Shown piece by piece: positions 7,203 through 16,113 of a DNA stretch of 64,000 nucleotides; position 1 is the first letter of the stretch, and every line of letters begins with the position of its first letter. The notes below the pieces were generated by a model. It was not told the DNA's origin and did not search any database. It saw only the letters and a list, made by a program, of their open reading frames with translations. The DNA comes from Cyanobacteria bacterium SZAS LIN-3 (GTDB lineage Bacteria > Cyanobacteriota > Vampirovibrionia > Obscuribacterales > Obscuribacteraceae): the NCBI GenBank assembly GCA_018266215.1, contig JAFEAV010000005.1, positions 62,001 to 126,000 of the forward strand, given 5' to 3'. A program made the translations under genes and the position numbers.

Positions 7203-9080
7203 TTATTCGACGGTGACTGACTTGGCCAGGTTGCGCGGTTGATCTACGTCTTTACCCAGATAATCTGAGATGAAGTAGGAGAGTAATTGCAGGGGCACAA
7301 TCGTGGTCAGAGGTGAGAAGAGCTCATCGATAGGCGGTATTGAGAGCACCGAGTCGAAGGTTTTTGCTGCTTGTTCATCGCCGTCCACCGCCACAACGAT
7401 CATTTTGGCGTTGCGGGCGCGTGCTTCCTGGGCATTGGAGAGAGTCTTTTCATAGACAGTGCCCGGCATGAGCACTGTGATGACCGGCACGTTTTGATCG
7501 AGCACGGCAATCGGTCCATGTTTCAGTTCGCCTGCGGCGTAACCTGAGGCATGGATGTAGCTCAATTCTTTTAGCTTGAGCGCACCTTCCAGAGCAGTCG
7601 GGAAGTTCAAGCCGCGGCCGATGAAGACCACGTCATGCGCATCGGCGTACTTGATCGAGGTTTCTTTGATTTCTTCTTCGCGGGCCAGGATTTGCTCCAC
7701 CATGGTCGGGATGGAGTTGAGCTGCATCTTCATTTCTCTGGCTTTGTCGGCGCTGATTGTGCCGCGTTTTTCGGCCAGGTAGATGGCCAGCAAATAGAAG
7801 CTTGCCAGCTGTGCCACATAAGTCTTGGTGGCGGCCACCGAAACTTCAATACCGCATTCGGTGACGATTAAATTGGGGGTGATTTGAGCCAGGTGTGAAT
7901 CGGCGCGGTTGGTGATACCCATGGTGTATGCGCCTTTGGACTTGGCTTCTTTGAGCGCGGCCAGGGTGTCGGCGGTTTCACCCGACTGACTGACGGCAAT
8001 CGCCAGGGTCGATTCGTTGACGAGTAACTTGCGACCGCGTATTTCGGAGGCGATATCGACGGCCACGGGAATGCCGACCAGCTCTTCCAGGAGTATCTTG
8101 CCGACCATCGAGGCGTGATAGGCGGTGCCGCAGGCAAAGACATTGATGTGGTTGAGACCTTTGATTTCCTCGTCGGTGAGGTGCACACCATAGGCAGTGC
8201 CGTCATTGGCTTCGGGATCGACGTCGCCAACCGAAAAATCAATTGGATGATTGGGATGACGCAGATACTTGGTCAGGGTTTGTCTCAGGACCAGCGGCTG
8301 TTCATGGATTTCTTTGTGCAGGAAATGTTTGTGGCCGCACTTGTCGATGACATAGGGGCTGGAGTCCATTGCTATCGGACTGCGTTTGACTTCGGTGCCG
8401 TCGAAGGTAAAGAGACGCACGCCCTGGGTTGTGATCTCGGCGATTTCGCTCTGTTCCAGACGCACTACGCGGTTTGTGTACTGGCGCACGGCCATGCTGT
8501 CCGAAGCGAGGAAGCTTTCGTCCTGACCCAGGCCGACCGAGAGCGAATAGTGATGATTGACCGCATAGATGCGATCCGGATGCTCTTGCGAGACAATACC
8601 CAGGGCGTAGGCGCCGACGAGTTGCTTGAGCGAGCGCAGGATGACGTCGAGCATTTCGCCGCCCTTGCTCAGTTCATAGGAGATGAGGTGGGCGATGACT
8701 TCGGAGTCGGTATCGCTGCTGAAGGCATAACCCTTATTGATAAGGTCTTCTTTCAGCTCTTCGAAGTTTTCGATGATGCCGTTGTGGACCACGGCGATGG
8801 TGCCGGTGGAGTCGATGTGGGGGTGGGCGTTGGTATCGTTTGGCACGCCGTGGGTGGCCCAGCGGGTGTGACCGATGCCGACTTTAGCGGTGGGATGCTG
8901 GGTGGCCAGGAGATTTTCCAGGTTGGAAAGTTTGCCGGCTGCCTTCATAACGCAGAGTCTGCCGTTTTCGATGACGGCCACGCCGGCTGAGTCATAGCCT
9001 CTGTATTCCAGGCATTTGAGTTCGCTGAGCAAAACTGGAGCAGCGTTTAAAGGTCCCAGGTATCCAACTATTCCGCACAT
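7203..9080 (-). CDS. glmS: Glutamine--fructose-6-phosphate aminotransferase (isomerizing)
   Basis: 625 residues, near the usual ~610. Starts MCGIVGYLG, with Cys2 as the glutaminase nucleophile; the glutaminase domain (GHTRWATHG, HNGIIENF) is followed by two SIS sugar-isomerase domains (FACGTAYHAS, SQSGETADTL) and ends in the family's characteristic DQPRNLAKSVTVE. It makes glucosamine-6-phosphate, feeding peptidoglycan and lipid A precursors, which fits the LPS genes at 16-20 kb. The ATG has AGGAG ten bases upstream. It lies 76 bp downstream of frr and may be read from the same transcript, although a hairpin intervenes. No glmS ribozyme was recognised in the short leader. Confidence 0.98.
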   Translation of the reverse strand: MCGIVGYLGPLNAAPVLLSELKCLEYRGYDSAGVAVIENGRLCVMKAAGKLSNLENLLATQHPTAKVGIGHTRWATHGVPNDTNAHPHIDSTGTIAVVHNGIIENFEELKEDLINKGYAFSSDTDSEVIAHLISYELSKGGEMLDVILRSLKQLVGAYALGIVSQEHPDRIYAVNHHYSLSVGLGQDESFLASDSMAVRQYTNRVVRLEQSEIAEITTQGVRLFTFDGTEVKRSPIAMDSSPYVIDKCGHKHFLHKEIHEQPLVLRQTLTKYLRHPNHPIDFSVGDVDPEANDGTAYGVHLTDEEIKGLNHINVFACGTAYHASMVGKILLEELVGIPVAVDIASEIRGRKLLVNESTLAIAVSQSGETADTLAALKEAKSKGAYTMGITNRADSHLAQITPNLIVTECGIEVSVAATKTYVAQLASFYLLAIYLAEKRGTISADKAREMKMQLNSIPTMVEQILAREEEIKETSIKYADAHDVVFIGRGLNFPTALEGALKLKELSYIHASGYAAGELKHGPIAVLDQNVPVITVLMPGTVYEKTLSNAQEARARNAKMIVVAVDGDEQAAKTFDSVLSIPPIDELFSPLTTIVPLQLLSYFISDYLGKDVDQPRNLAKSVTVE

Positions 9081-9139
9081 TTATCGAGTACTCCTTAAGC
9101 TTTCGCTTTTATGGATTTTGGTCAAAGTTCTGATGTCTT

Positions 9140-9155
9140 CAGGGTTTTAACCCTG
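9140..9155 (-). terminator. Hairpin just after frr stop, possible terminator or attenuator
   Basis: CAGGGTT at 9140-9146 and AACCCTG at 9149-9155 form a perfect inverted repeat one base past the frr stop codon on the minus strand. No U-run follows, so full intrinsic termination is doubtful; it may only dampen readthrough into glmS. Confidence 0.3.
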
Positions 9156-9156
9156 G

Positions 9157-9717
9157 TTAGACTTCCATCAAGTCCTGTTCTTTGTCGTGGATAGTCTTGT
9201 CTACTTCTTTTATATACTTGTCGGTAACTTTTTGCAGTGACTCCTCGGCGCTCTTGATCTCGTCTTCGGAGATGCCGGAACCCTTGAGCTTCTTGATTTC
9301 CTGGTCATTGTCGCGACGGATGTTGCGCACCGCCACCCTCGATTCTTCACCAATTTTTTTCACGGTCTTAATCATCTCTTTGCGTCTTTCCTCGGTCAAA
9401 ACCGGGATGGAGATACGGATGACATTGCCGTCGGTGTTGGGGGTGAATCCCAGATCCGATTTGTGGATCGACTGCTCGATGGCTTTGATGGCCGCTTTGT
9501 CGTAGGGCTGCACCAGAAGTGATCGGCCGTCGGGGGTGGAAATATTGGCCAGACTTTTGAGGGGGGTGGGGGTGCCGTAGTAATCGACTTCGATGCGGTC
9601 CAGCATGGAAGCGTTGGCGCGGCCGGATCTGACGCTTTTCAGCTCGGTGGCCAGATTAGCCAGAGCTTTTTTCATGCGATCGTCGGCTTTGGCAATGATA
9701 TCCGTCGTAACTGTCAT
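9157..9717 (-). CDS. frr: Ribosome recycling factor
   Basis: 186 residues, the normal length. Shows the family pattern RMKKALANLATELKSVRSGR near the N-terminus, VDYYGTPTPLKSLANIS in the middle and the helical RRDNDQEIKKLKG near the end. RRF splits the post-termination ribosome with EF-G. It follows pyrH by 8 bp, the classic rpsB-tsf-pyrH-frr order, so expression is very probably operonic. Confidence 0.98.
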   Translation of the reverse strand: MTVTTDIIAKADDRMKKALANLATELKSVRSGRANASMLDRIEVDYYGTPTPLKSLANISTPDGRSLLVQPYDKAAIKAIEQSIHKSDLGFTPNTDGNVIRISIPVLTEERRKEMIKTVKKIGEESRVAVRNIRRDNDQEIKKLKGSGISEDEIKSAEESLQKVTDKYIKEVDKTIHDKEQDLMEV

Positions 9718-9725
9718 CTCTTTTT

Positions 9726-10481
9726 TTAAACCCTCACAGTGTCATTCATTTTTTTTGGTGGTTCGGACCCTACCAGGGTGCCTATCTGTTCGCCCTGCAC
9801 CAGGCGCTTGATGGCGCCGTTGCGGGCGAAGTCAAAAACGATAATTGGAATATTGCTCTGTTCGCACAGTGAAACCGCCGCCGAATCCATAACTTTGAGA
9901 TTCTGCGAAATCAGGTCGGCGAAGCTGATGTAATCAAGTCTTTTGGCGTTGGGATTGGTTTTGGGATCGGCATCGAAGACACCGTCGACCGAATTTTTTG
10001 CCATCAATATAGCGTCGGCTTTGATCTCAGCTCCGCGCAGGGCTGCTGCCGTGTCGGTTGTGACGTGCGGATTTCCGGTACCACCGCCGAAGATGACGAC
10101 CCGATTTTTTTCCAGGTGTCTGATTGCGCGCAGTCTGATGAAGGGCTCCGCCACCGATGGCATGCTGATTGCCGTCTGTACCCGGGTTTGAATGCCCTTC
10201 TTATTGAGTACGCCCTGGAGGATGAGGCAGTTCATGATAGTGGCCAGCATGCCGACATAATCGGCCGCTGCCTTGTCCATGCCCCAGGAGCTGCCCATGA
10301 CGCCGCGGAAGAAGTTGCCGCCGCCAACGACTATTGCTATTTGTACTCCCAGCGAATATGCATCGGCTATTTCATCCGCGATGCGATCAATTACGTCCGG
10401 TTCGATCCCGAAGGCCTGTGAGCCGGTCAGGGCTTCTCCGCTGAGTTTGAGAAGGATCCTCTTATAGTGTACTTCTGCCAT
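9726..10481 (-). CDS. pyrH: UMP kinase
   Basis: 251 residues. Amino-acid-kinase fold with KLSGEAL near the N-terminus, VVGGGNFFRG at the phosphate-binding loop and GGTGNPHVTTDTAA in the nucleotide-binding half. Phosphorylates UMP to UDP in pyrimidine nucleotide synthesis. It sits between tsf and frr, 8 bp before frr, in the conserved bacterial order. The ~155-bp gap from tsf holds two hairpins that could modulate readthrough. Confidence 0.98.
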   Translation of the reverse strand: MAEVHYKRILLKLSGEALTGSQAFGIEPDVIDRIADEIADAYSLGVQIAIVVGGGNFFRGVMGSSWGMDKAAADYVGMLATIMNCLILQGVLNKKGIQTRVQTAISMPSVAEPFIRLRAIRHLEKNRVVIFGGGTGNPHVTTDTAAALRGAEIKADAILMAKNSVDGVFDADPKTNPNAKRLDYISFADLISQNLKVMDSAAVSLCEQSNIPIIVFDFARNGAIKRLVQGEQIGTLVGSEPPKKMNDTVRV

Positions 10482-10504
10482 TGCCGTGGGTGATTCCTAT
10501 TGCT

Positions 10505-10585
10505 AAGCCGGGAAAGATCATACCTCTTACCCGGCTTGGCTTCTATGTTTTGGATTTCATTCACCCGCCCTTGTAAAGCAAGGGC
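10505..10585 (-). terminator. Two hairpins in the tsf-pyrH gap
   Basis: AAGCCGGG (10505-10512) pairs with CCCGGCTT (10530-10537), loop 17; GCCCTTG (10567-10573) pairs with CAAGGGC (10579-10585), loop 5. Both are perfect stems between tsf and pyrH. Neither is followed by a clear U-run on the minus strand, so partial termination, RNA processing or mRNA stabilisation are all possible. Confidence 0.35.
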
Positions 10586-10637
10586 CTGGTTTTCGGGCGT
10601 TGGTTAAGCCATTTTCAGCTTACTGGCGCCCGGTCAA

Positions 10638-11543
10638 TTACTCTTCGGTTTTGGCTTCGGCACTCTGGGATTCGCCCAGAATGAAGAGAGCAAAACGTAC
10701 GGGTTTGACTTCTACGCCCCATTCCTTGCCTTTGGCGGCCAGGAGCTTACCGACGGTGGTGCTGGGATCTTTGACGAAGGGCTGCTCGGTCAAGCAACGT
10801 TCGGCCAGGATCTTGTCCACACGACCGGCCACGATTTTGTCGCGCATTTCGGGCTTCTTGTCGGCCAGGTCGGCCTTACCAAGCTCAATACGGCGCTCGT
10901 TTTCGATCATTTCGGCGGGCACATCTTCTCTGAGAAGATAAGCGGGCTTGGTGGAAACAACGTGCATAGCCAGATCGCGGGCCAAGGCGGTGAGTTCCTC
11001 AACCTTGGCTACGGCTTTGTCGGTAGCCAGTTCGATGATGGCTCCCATCTTGCCGCCCAGGGCGTGGATGTACATGCCGGCTGTGCCGTGCTCTGAGGCC
11101 AGGTTGAATACCTGAACGCGCTGGACCTGGATGTTTTCTCCGGTCTTAGCGATCGTTTCGGTGATTATTTCCTGAACGGTTTTGTCGCCGGCTTTGCTTG
11201 CCAGAAGAGCTTCTACGCTTTCCGGTTTGTTTTTGGCGGCGATTTCAGAGAGCTGTTTGCCCAGTTCGGCAAACTGTTCGTTTCTGGCAACGAAGTCTGT
11301 TTCGCAGTTAACTTCAACCAGTACGGCTTGCTTGCCGTCGGCGCTGATCTGACCAACCACAAGACCTTCAGAGGTGGCGCGGCTGGACTTTTTGCCGGCG
11401 GTAGCGGCACCCTTCTGTCTGAGCAATTCGTAGGCCTTGTCGAAAGCGCCTTCCGCTTCTACAAGGGCTTTTTTGCAATCCATCATAGCGGCGCCGGATT
11501 TTTCTCTCAGCTCTTTCACCATGGAAGCGGAAATTTCGGTCAC
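10638..11543 (-). CDS. tsf: Translation elongation factor Ts
   Basis: About 301 residues. The diagnostic VKELREKSGAAMMDCKKAL lies at the N-terminus, followed by the core domain (VLVEVNCETDFVARNEQF) and dimerisation region. EF-Ts exchanges GDP for GTP on EF-Tu. I choose the GTG at 11543 over the ATG at 11552: an AGGAG lies nine bases before the GTG but directly abuts the ATG, and starting there gives the usual short N-terminus (x-TEISASMVKELRE). It follows rpsB by about 52 bp. Confidence 0.96.
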   Translation of the reverse strand: MTEISASMVKELREKSGAAMMDCKKALVEAEGAFDKAYELLRQKGAATAGKKSSRATSEGLVVGQISADGKQAVLVEVNCETDFVARNEQFAELGKQLSEIAAKNKPESVEALLASKAGDKTVQEIITETIAKTGENIQVQRVQVFNLASEHGTAGMYIHALGGKMGAIIELATDKAVAKVEELTALARDLAMHVVSTKPAYLLREDVPAEMIENERRIELGKADLADKKPEMRDKIVAGRVDKILAERCLTEQPFVKDPSTTVGKLLAAKGKEWGVEVKPVRFALFILGESQSAEAKTEE

Positions 11544-11595
11544 TGAACTCATCTCCTAGATAACCTCATCTTTTGAGTCGTTGTGCAATTAAGAT

Positions 11596-12432
11596 TTACT
11601 GTCCTTCGGCGGCTCCGACGGCTGCTTCGTCAGCTGCGGGGGCTTCTTCGCCCACGGTTACAGCGCCGACTGAAGCCATTTCCATCTGAGGCTCTTCACC
11701 CTTGCCGTCTTTCCAGGCTGATTTTTCTTCCTGGGGATCGACATAGGCCTGACCTTGCTTGCCTTCCAGGATGGAATCGGCAATCTTGCTGGTGATCAGC
11801 TTGATCGAGCGGATGGAGTCGTCGTTGCCGGGGATGACATAGTCGATGCCGTCGGGATCGCAGTTGGTGTCGATGATACCAACTGTGGAGATGCCGATTT
11901 TCTTGGCTTCCGAAACGGCGATGAATTCACGCTTCTGGTCGATGATGAAAAGCATGTCGGGTTTACCGCGCATGGTTTTGATACCACCGAGTGATTTTTC
12001 CAATTTTTGCAGTTCGCGGTTGAGAACGGCCTGTTCTTTCTTGCCGCGGCGATAGAGGTCGCCACTGCTGACCATTTCTTCAAGCTCTTTCAAACGATTG
12101 ATGCGCAGACGAATCGTTTCGAAGTTGGTGAGCATACCGCCCAGCCAGCGACGATTGACGAAGTGAGCGCCGCAACGGCGGGCTTCTTCTTCAACGATTT
12201 CGGAGGCCTGTTTTTTTGTGCCGACAAAAATAATGTTTTTCTTTTCCGAGGCAGCTTTTCTGACGTATTCGCAGGCTTTATCGAGGGCTCTGGTGGTCTG
12301 TTCCAGGTCGATAATGTAGATGCCGTTTCTTTCACCGTAGATGTACGGTCTCATTTTGGGGTTCCAACGGCGGGTCTGGTGGCCGAAATGAACGCCTGCT
12401 TCCAAAAGTTGTCTCATCGATGCTACTGGCAA
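11596..12432 (-). CDS. rpsB: 30S ribosomal protein S2
   Basis: 278 residues. Begins with the conserved [19 protein letters not shown] and has [23 protein letters not shown] and the [11 protein letters not shown] motif; the last ~45 residues are an acidic Ala/Glu-rich extension. The start is TTG, supported by AAGGAG eight bases upstream and by the exact family N-terminus; the in-frame ATG five codons later lacks a ribosome site. It heads the rpsB-tsf-pyrH-frr operon. A leader of over 100 nt with two GC-rich hairpins precedes it and may mediate autoregulation by S2. Confidence 0.98.
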   Translation of the reverse strand: MPVASMRQLLEAGVHFGHQTRRWNPKMRPYIYGERNGIYIIDLEQTTRALDKACEYVRKAASEKKNIIFVGTKKQASEIVEEEARRCGAHFVNRRWLGGMLTNFETIRLRINRLKELEEMVSSGDLYRRGKKEQAVLNRELQKLEKSLGGIKTMRGKPDMLFIIDQKREFIAVSEAKKIGISTVGIIDTNCDPDGIDYVIPGNDDSIRSIKLITSKIADSILEGKQGQAYVDPQEEKSAWKDGKGEEPQMEMASVGAVTVGEEAPAADEAAVGAAEGQ

Positions 12433-12497
12433 GGCTTACTCTCCTTAATTGTGTATGTGCCTTTAGGGTTAGGGTTGGCGGAACTACTAATGTGAGT

Positions 12498-12532
12498 CCC
12501 CGAATCGGGGTCGGACCTTCCGTAGGGTCCGA
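12498..12532 (-). promoter_or_regulatory. Tandem hairpins in rpsB 5' leader (candidate autoregulatory element)
   Basis: TCGGACC (12511-12517) pairs perfectly with GGTCCGA (12526-12532) with an 8-nt loop, directly followed on the transcript by CCCC/GGGG (12498-12501 with 12507-12510), extendable to a CCCCGA/TCGGGG palindrome. Both lie between the predicted promoter at 12560-12588 and the rpsB start, so they would be in the mRNA leader. S2 is known to autoregulate through leader structures in some bacteria; that this one does is inference. Confidence 0.45.
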
Positions 12533-12559
12533 GCAATTGAACGTATATGCGAGGGGGCT

Positions 12560-12588
12560 AAATTAGCACTTTGCTCGATATATTCCAA
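12560..12588 (-). promoter_or_regulatory. Predicted promoter for the rpsB operon
   Basis: On the minus strand TTGGAA (12588-12583) and TAATTT (12565-12560) are separated by 17 bp, an acceptable sigma-70-type promoter. Transcription would start near 12553, about 120 nt before rpsB. Confidence 0.45.
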
Positions 12589-12598
12589 GTCTTGAGCC

Positions 12599-12647
12599 TT
12601 TGCCGGAGAGCGAATCTGCCCGGCAAATCACACGCCCGGAAGGCGTG
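12599..12647. other. Two further perfect hairpins in the rpsB/HNH divergent spacer
   Basis: TTTGCCGG (12599-12606) pairs with CCGGCAAA (12620-12627); CACGCC (12631-12636) pairs with GGCGTG (12642-12647) around a 5-nt loop. They lie outside both predicted transcripts of the divergent pair, so they may be protein-binding palindromes, or part of an rpsB leader made from a farther promoter. The 12433-12776 gap holds these, the two promoters and the leader hairpins; no gene was seen in it. Confidence 0.35.
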
Positions 12648-12694
12648 AGCGGATATCTTATCGTAGCATGAGCCGCGCTGCGAGCGCCTATTTA

Positions 12695-12723
12695 TAGACA
12701 CTTTCCTTTTTTCTGGTTATAAT
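12695..12723 (+). promoter_or_regulatory. Predicted sigma-70 promoter for the HNH gene
   Basis: TAGACA (12695-12700), a 17-bp spacer and a consensus TATAAT (12718-12723) lie about 54 bp before the HNH start. This is one of the best-matching housekeeping promoters visible in the window. Confidence 0.65.
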
Positions 12724-12776
12724 ATTAAAACGTAAACTTTTACTAACTGGTCTTCATTGGGTAACGAGGGTAAGCA

Positions 12777-13271
12777 TTGTCGAAGGTATTGGTCCTTAAC
12801 GCATCCTACGAACCTCTCAATATCTGCACCTGGCGGAGAGCGGTGGTCTTGTTAATGAAGGGCAAGGCGGAGCAAATCGAGCACAACGGTCGCTTGATTT
12901 ACACCGACACGCCTGTGCCGACCGTGATCAGACTGCGCTCATATGTGAAGATTCCATACAAGGAGATCAGCCTCTCCCGGCGCAATATCCTGCATCGTGA
13001 CAATTACACCTGTCAGTACTGCGGCGATAAACGCCATGACCTGACCATCGATCACATCATCCCCCGCTCCCGCGGTGGCCTTGACAGCTGGGACAACGTT
13101 GTTGCCGCCTGCCTGCGCTGTAATGTCAAAAAAGGCGATCGCACGCCAAAAGAGTCCGGCATGCCGCTTTCGAGCACTCCGCGCCGGCCTATGTCGCATG
13201 TTGTCTTTGAAATTTCGAAGCATTCGATTGCCGGCGAATACAACTGGAAAAAATATGTAATCGGCGCCTGA
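12777..13271 (+). CDS. HNH endonuclease family protein
   Basis: 164 residues. An N-terminal strand-rich region (SKVLVLNASYEPLNICTWRRA) is followed by an HNH domain with the zinc cysteines CQYC...CLRCN and the core DHIIPRSRGGLDSWDNVVAA. This single-domain type is widespread in Cyanobacteria and Actinobacteria; its in vivo role is not settled (general nuclease or DNA-repair related). Start TTG with GAGGG six bases upstream, preceded by a strong promoter. The catalytic His and the zinc ligands are intact. It diverges from rpsB. Confidence 0.92.
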   Translation: MSKVLVLNASYEPLNICTWRRAVVLLMKGKAEQIEHNGRLIYTDTPVPTVIRLRSYVKIPYKEISLSRRNILHRDNYTCQYCGDKRHDLTIDHIIPRSRGGLDSWDNVVAACLRCNVKKGDRTPKESGMPLSSTPRRPMSHVVFEISKHSIAGEYNWKKYVIGA

Positions 13272-13293
13272 GGCGCTCTTCTGGCTTTATACG

Positions 13294-13326
13294 GGTCCCG
13301 GGGCTAAATCTCCCCGGGGCCTTTAT
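13294..13326 (+). terminator. Intrinsic-terminator-like hairpin after the HNH gene
   Basis: CCCGGGG (13297-13303) pairs with CCCCGGG (13312-13318), extendable by G-U and G-C pairs at the base, followed by a short T-rich stretch CTTTATA. It lies 25 bp after the HNH stop and before priA. Confidence 0.55.
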
Positions 13327-13357
13327 ACTCAGTAGCACCGACAGCGCCAACTAAACA

Positions 13358-16027
13358 GTGCCCAGATTGCAAGCCGAAGAAAAAGACGCCCCCGCAAAAA
13401 CCATAGAGCATCCTCTTTTACTGGAGGGTGAAAAGCTCTATGCCGCTGTCCTGCTCGATGTGCAGGTGCGCGGTCTGAAAGATCGTCTCTTCACTTATAG
13501 CGTTCCCGATGAGCTCAGGGACTCGGCCTTCATCGGCTCCCAGGTGCTTGTGCCCTTTGGTGGGCAACAGGCCCTGGCCGGTTACATCATTGGTCTGAGT
13601 GAAACTCACAATCTGGAAAAGAGCCCCAGGCCTATAACTGAGGTGGTCGAGCCGGATCCTCTTTTTGACGAGCAGTACATAGACTTCCTTTCCTACGTCG
13701 CAAAAAAATATTGTGCTTCCCTGCAAGACGTAATTGCAGCGGCCATTCCCGCCTGTCTAACCACCAGACTGAAGCGCATCGTGAAACTGGCCGAGCCCTA
13801 TCACTATTTGAAAGACGAAGACGCGCAGAAGCGAAAAGCCGCTGTTTCCGAGGATAATGCCGGCTATATAATCCTCGATCAGCTTTTGCAGTCGGCCAAA
13901 CTGATCCTCAATATGACCAGTTTGCGTCAGCGCTTTGAGCGGCAGGGACGGCTCTGCAGGCCTAAATTGACCCTTACCCATTTCCATCAGGCCCTGACCA
14001 GACTGGCAAAAAATGGGTTGCTTGTGGTTGAAACAGAACAGGAAGGCGCCGAGCACGCCAAGACAAAAAGGGTCGTAACCGCAGGTCCGGAGCCGGCTGT
14101 GACCGACAAGCACAGGGCCGTGCTGGACGCCCTGGCCCAGTCCGGAGAATTACTTACCGTCGCCGATCTGGTCAAAGCCACGGGTATTAGCCGGGCCACA
14201 ATCGATAAAATGCTGGAAAAGCAAATGCTTGTGCCACATCAGGAAGCTGTCCTGAGAGATGGGCTGGCCGGGCTTCCCCAGGCTTTCATCGAGAGGAATA
14301 AAATTCAACCGACCCTTACCGACGAACAGCAAAGTGTTTTTTCGGTCCTGCTCAACGATTTGCACAATGTCATCGGTCAGGGCGACGACCCCCTGGATGA
14401 GTCCCCCCTCGCTCACGATCCCGGAGTTGAGGTCCAGCCCTGGCTTTTGCACGGTGTGACCGGCTCGGGCAAGACTGAAATTTATTTGCGGCTGATCACC
14501 GAAACTTTAAAAATTGGACGTACTGCACTATTTTTAGTCCCCGAAATAAGTCTCACGCCCCAGCTGGCTGGGCGCCTGAAGGGCCGTTTCGGCAGCCTTG
14601 TGGCCGTCTGGCACTCGGCCATCAGTGCCGGTGAACGCTACGATACCTTTCAACGTCTGCGCAGCGGTGAGGTCAAAGTCCTGCTCGGTGCTCGCTCGGC
14701 TATCCTGGCTCACATACCCGATCTCGGTCTGATCATTCTGGATGAAGAGCACGACGGCAGCTACAAGCAGACCTCGCCCGCCCCCCGCTACCATGCCCGC
14801 CATCTGGCCCTGGAGAGAGCTCGCCGCGACGGTGCTCTGGTGCTCCTGGGCAGCGCCACTCCCGATGTTGTCAGCTTCTATGAAGCGAGCCGCGCCGATC
14901 GCATTTTGTCCATGCCCAGCCGTGTCTTTCAGCAGGCCATGCCTAAAGTGACCATTGTGGACATGCGTAAACAATTTAAGGACGGTCATGGCTCGGCTTT
15001 CAGCGAACCGTTAAACTGGGCTGTGCGTGAGCGTCTTGCTCGATCCGAGCAGGTGGTCTTGCTGATTAACCGTCGCGGCTTTGCCAGTCATGTTTTTTGT
15101 CAGGTCTGCGGCCATGTGGTCAAATGCAACAACTGCAGCGTTTCTCTCGTTTTGCACCATAAGAGCGGCCGGGCTCCGGGTGAGGCTTTGAGTAAGTCCA
15201 GTTATCTGGCCTGCCACCACTGTGGCTTTCGCAAAGGTCTGGCGCCGACCTGCACCGCCTGTGACAGTCCTTTCCTCAAAGAGTCGGGACTGGGCACGCA
15301 AAAAATTGAACAGGATGTGCACAAACTTTTTCCTGAAGCGCGCGTGGTCCGCCTGGACAGTGACGTGGCCGCCAAAAAGGGTGCTTACGAGCAGGTGCTG
15401 GCCGAATTTTCGGAAGGTCGAGCCGATATACTGATCGGCACGCAAATGGTGGCTAAGGGCCTGGATATCGAAAAGGTTACTCTTGTCGGGGTGCTCACCG
15501 CCGATGCTGCGTTCAATTTGCCAGATTACCGTTCAATGGAGCGCGGCTTCCAGCTTTTGACCCAGGTGGCCGGACGGGCCGGACGCGGGGCTCACGCCGG
15601 TGAAGTGATACTGCAGACTTACGCTCCCGATCTGGAGGCGCTGCAACTGGCTTCCCATCATGATTATGTCGGTTTCTTCAAACCTGAGCTGGAGGGCCGC
15701 AAACATTTCGATTATCCGCCCTTCTCTCAGATTATCCGCATTGTTGTATCCAGTGAGGATAGCGCTCTGGCGGAGTCGGTTAGTGAGATGCTGGCCGAGG
15801 AAATCAGCCATCTGATAGAAGATACGGTTGATGAAGAAGAGGTAAGAATTCTCGGACCGACCGCCTGTCTCTTAGAAAAAGTAAAAACAAAATTCCGCTT
15901 CCACCTTTTAATCAAGAACAAGGCCGGAGCGGCCGTACAGTACATGATTACCGATTATCTGCGCCTGCGCAGATTTGGCCAGGACGTAAATGTAGCGGTC
16001 GATGTCGACGCCCTTGACCTTGTTTAA
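13358..16027 (+). CDS. priA: Primosomal protein N', replication restart helicase PriA
   Basis: 889 residues, somewhat longer than the ~730 of E. coli. The N-terminal DNA-binding domain (VLLDVQVRGLKDRLFTYSVP) is followed by an extended region with a possible winged helix (~residues 240-310), then the superfamily 2 helicase core: Walker A GVTGSGKTEIYL, DEEHDGSYKQ, GSATPD, and zinc-binding cysteines (CQVCGHVVKCNNC, CHHCGF, CTACDS). It restarts collapsed forks by loading DnaB. GTG start with no clear ribosome site. The gap to waaA is 86 bp. Confidence 0.97.
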   Translation: MPRLQAEEKDAPAKTIEHPLLLEGEKLYAAVLLDVQVRGLKDRLFTYSVPDELRDSAFIGSQVLVPFGGQQALAGYIIGLSETHNLEKSPRPITEVVEPDPLFDEQYIDFLSYVAKKYCASLQDVIAAAIPACLTTRLKRIVKLAEPYHYLKDEDAQKRKAAVSEDNAGYIILDQLLQSAKLILNMTSLRQRFERQGRLCRPKLTLTHFHQALTRLAKNGLLVVETEQEGAEHAKTKRVVTAGPEPAVTDKHRAVLDALAQSGELLTVADLVKATGISRATIDKMLEKQMLVPHQEAVLRDGLAGLPQAFIERNKIQPTLTDEQQSVFSVLLNDLHNVIGQGDDPLDESPLAHDPGVEVQPWLLHGVTGSGKTEIYLRLITETLKIGRTALFLVPEISLTPQLAGRLKGRFGSLVAVWHSAISAGERYDTFQRLRSGEVKVLLGARSAILAHIPDLGLIILDEEHDGSYKQTSPAPRYHARHLALERARRDGALVLLGSATPDVVSFYEASRADRILSMPSRVFQQAMPKVTIVDMRKQFKDGHGSAFSEPLNWAVRERLARSEQVVLLINRRGFASHVFCQVCGHVVKCNNCSVSLVLHHKSGRAPGEALSKSSYLACHHCGFRKGLAPTCTACDSPFLKESGLGTQKIEQDVHKLFPEARVVRLDSDVAAKKGAYEQVLAEFSEGRADILIGTQMVAKGLDIEKVTLVGVLTADAAFNLPDYRSMERGFQLLTQVAGRAGRGAHAGEVILQTYAPDLEALQLASHHDYVGFFKPELEGRKHFDYPPFSQIIRIVVSSEDSALAESVSEMLAEEISHLIEDTVDEEEVRILGPTACLLEKVKTKFRFHLLIKNKAGAAVQYMITDYLRLRRFGQDVNVAVDVDALDLV

Positions 16028-16113
16028 ACTAAAGATCTAAGTTGTGCAGTGCTGTATTATGCACTTACGTTGTCGGCTCCAGGTGGTCCAGGCGGATCAG
16101 GTGAGATCGGGCT

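Noticed and set aside
8115..8990. 291-codon open frame opposite glmS
   Set aside because: It lies entirely antisense to a well-conserved gene and has no recognisable domain, ribosome site or codon pattern of its own.
11543..11552. ATG 11552 as the tsf start
   Set aside because: The AGGAG directly touches this ATG, leaving no spacing; the GTG nine bases downstream of AGGAG fits both spacing and the family N-terminus.
12490..12560. Stem-loops upstream of rpsB considered as a tRNA
   Set aside because: Loop sizes (8 and 5 nt) and the lack of a D-arm, acceptor stem or T-loop consensus exclude a tRNA.
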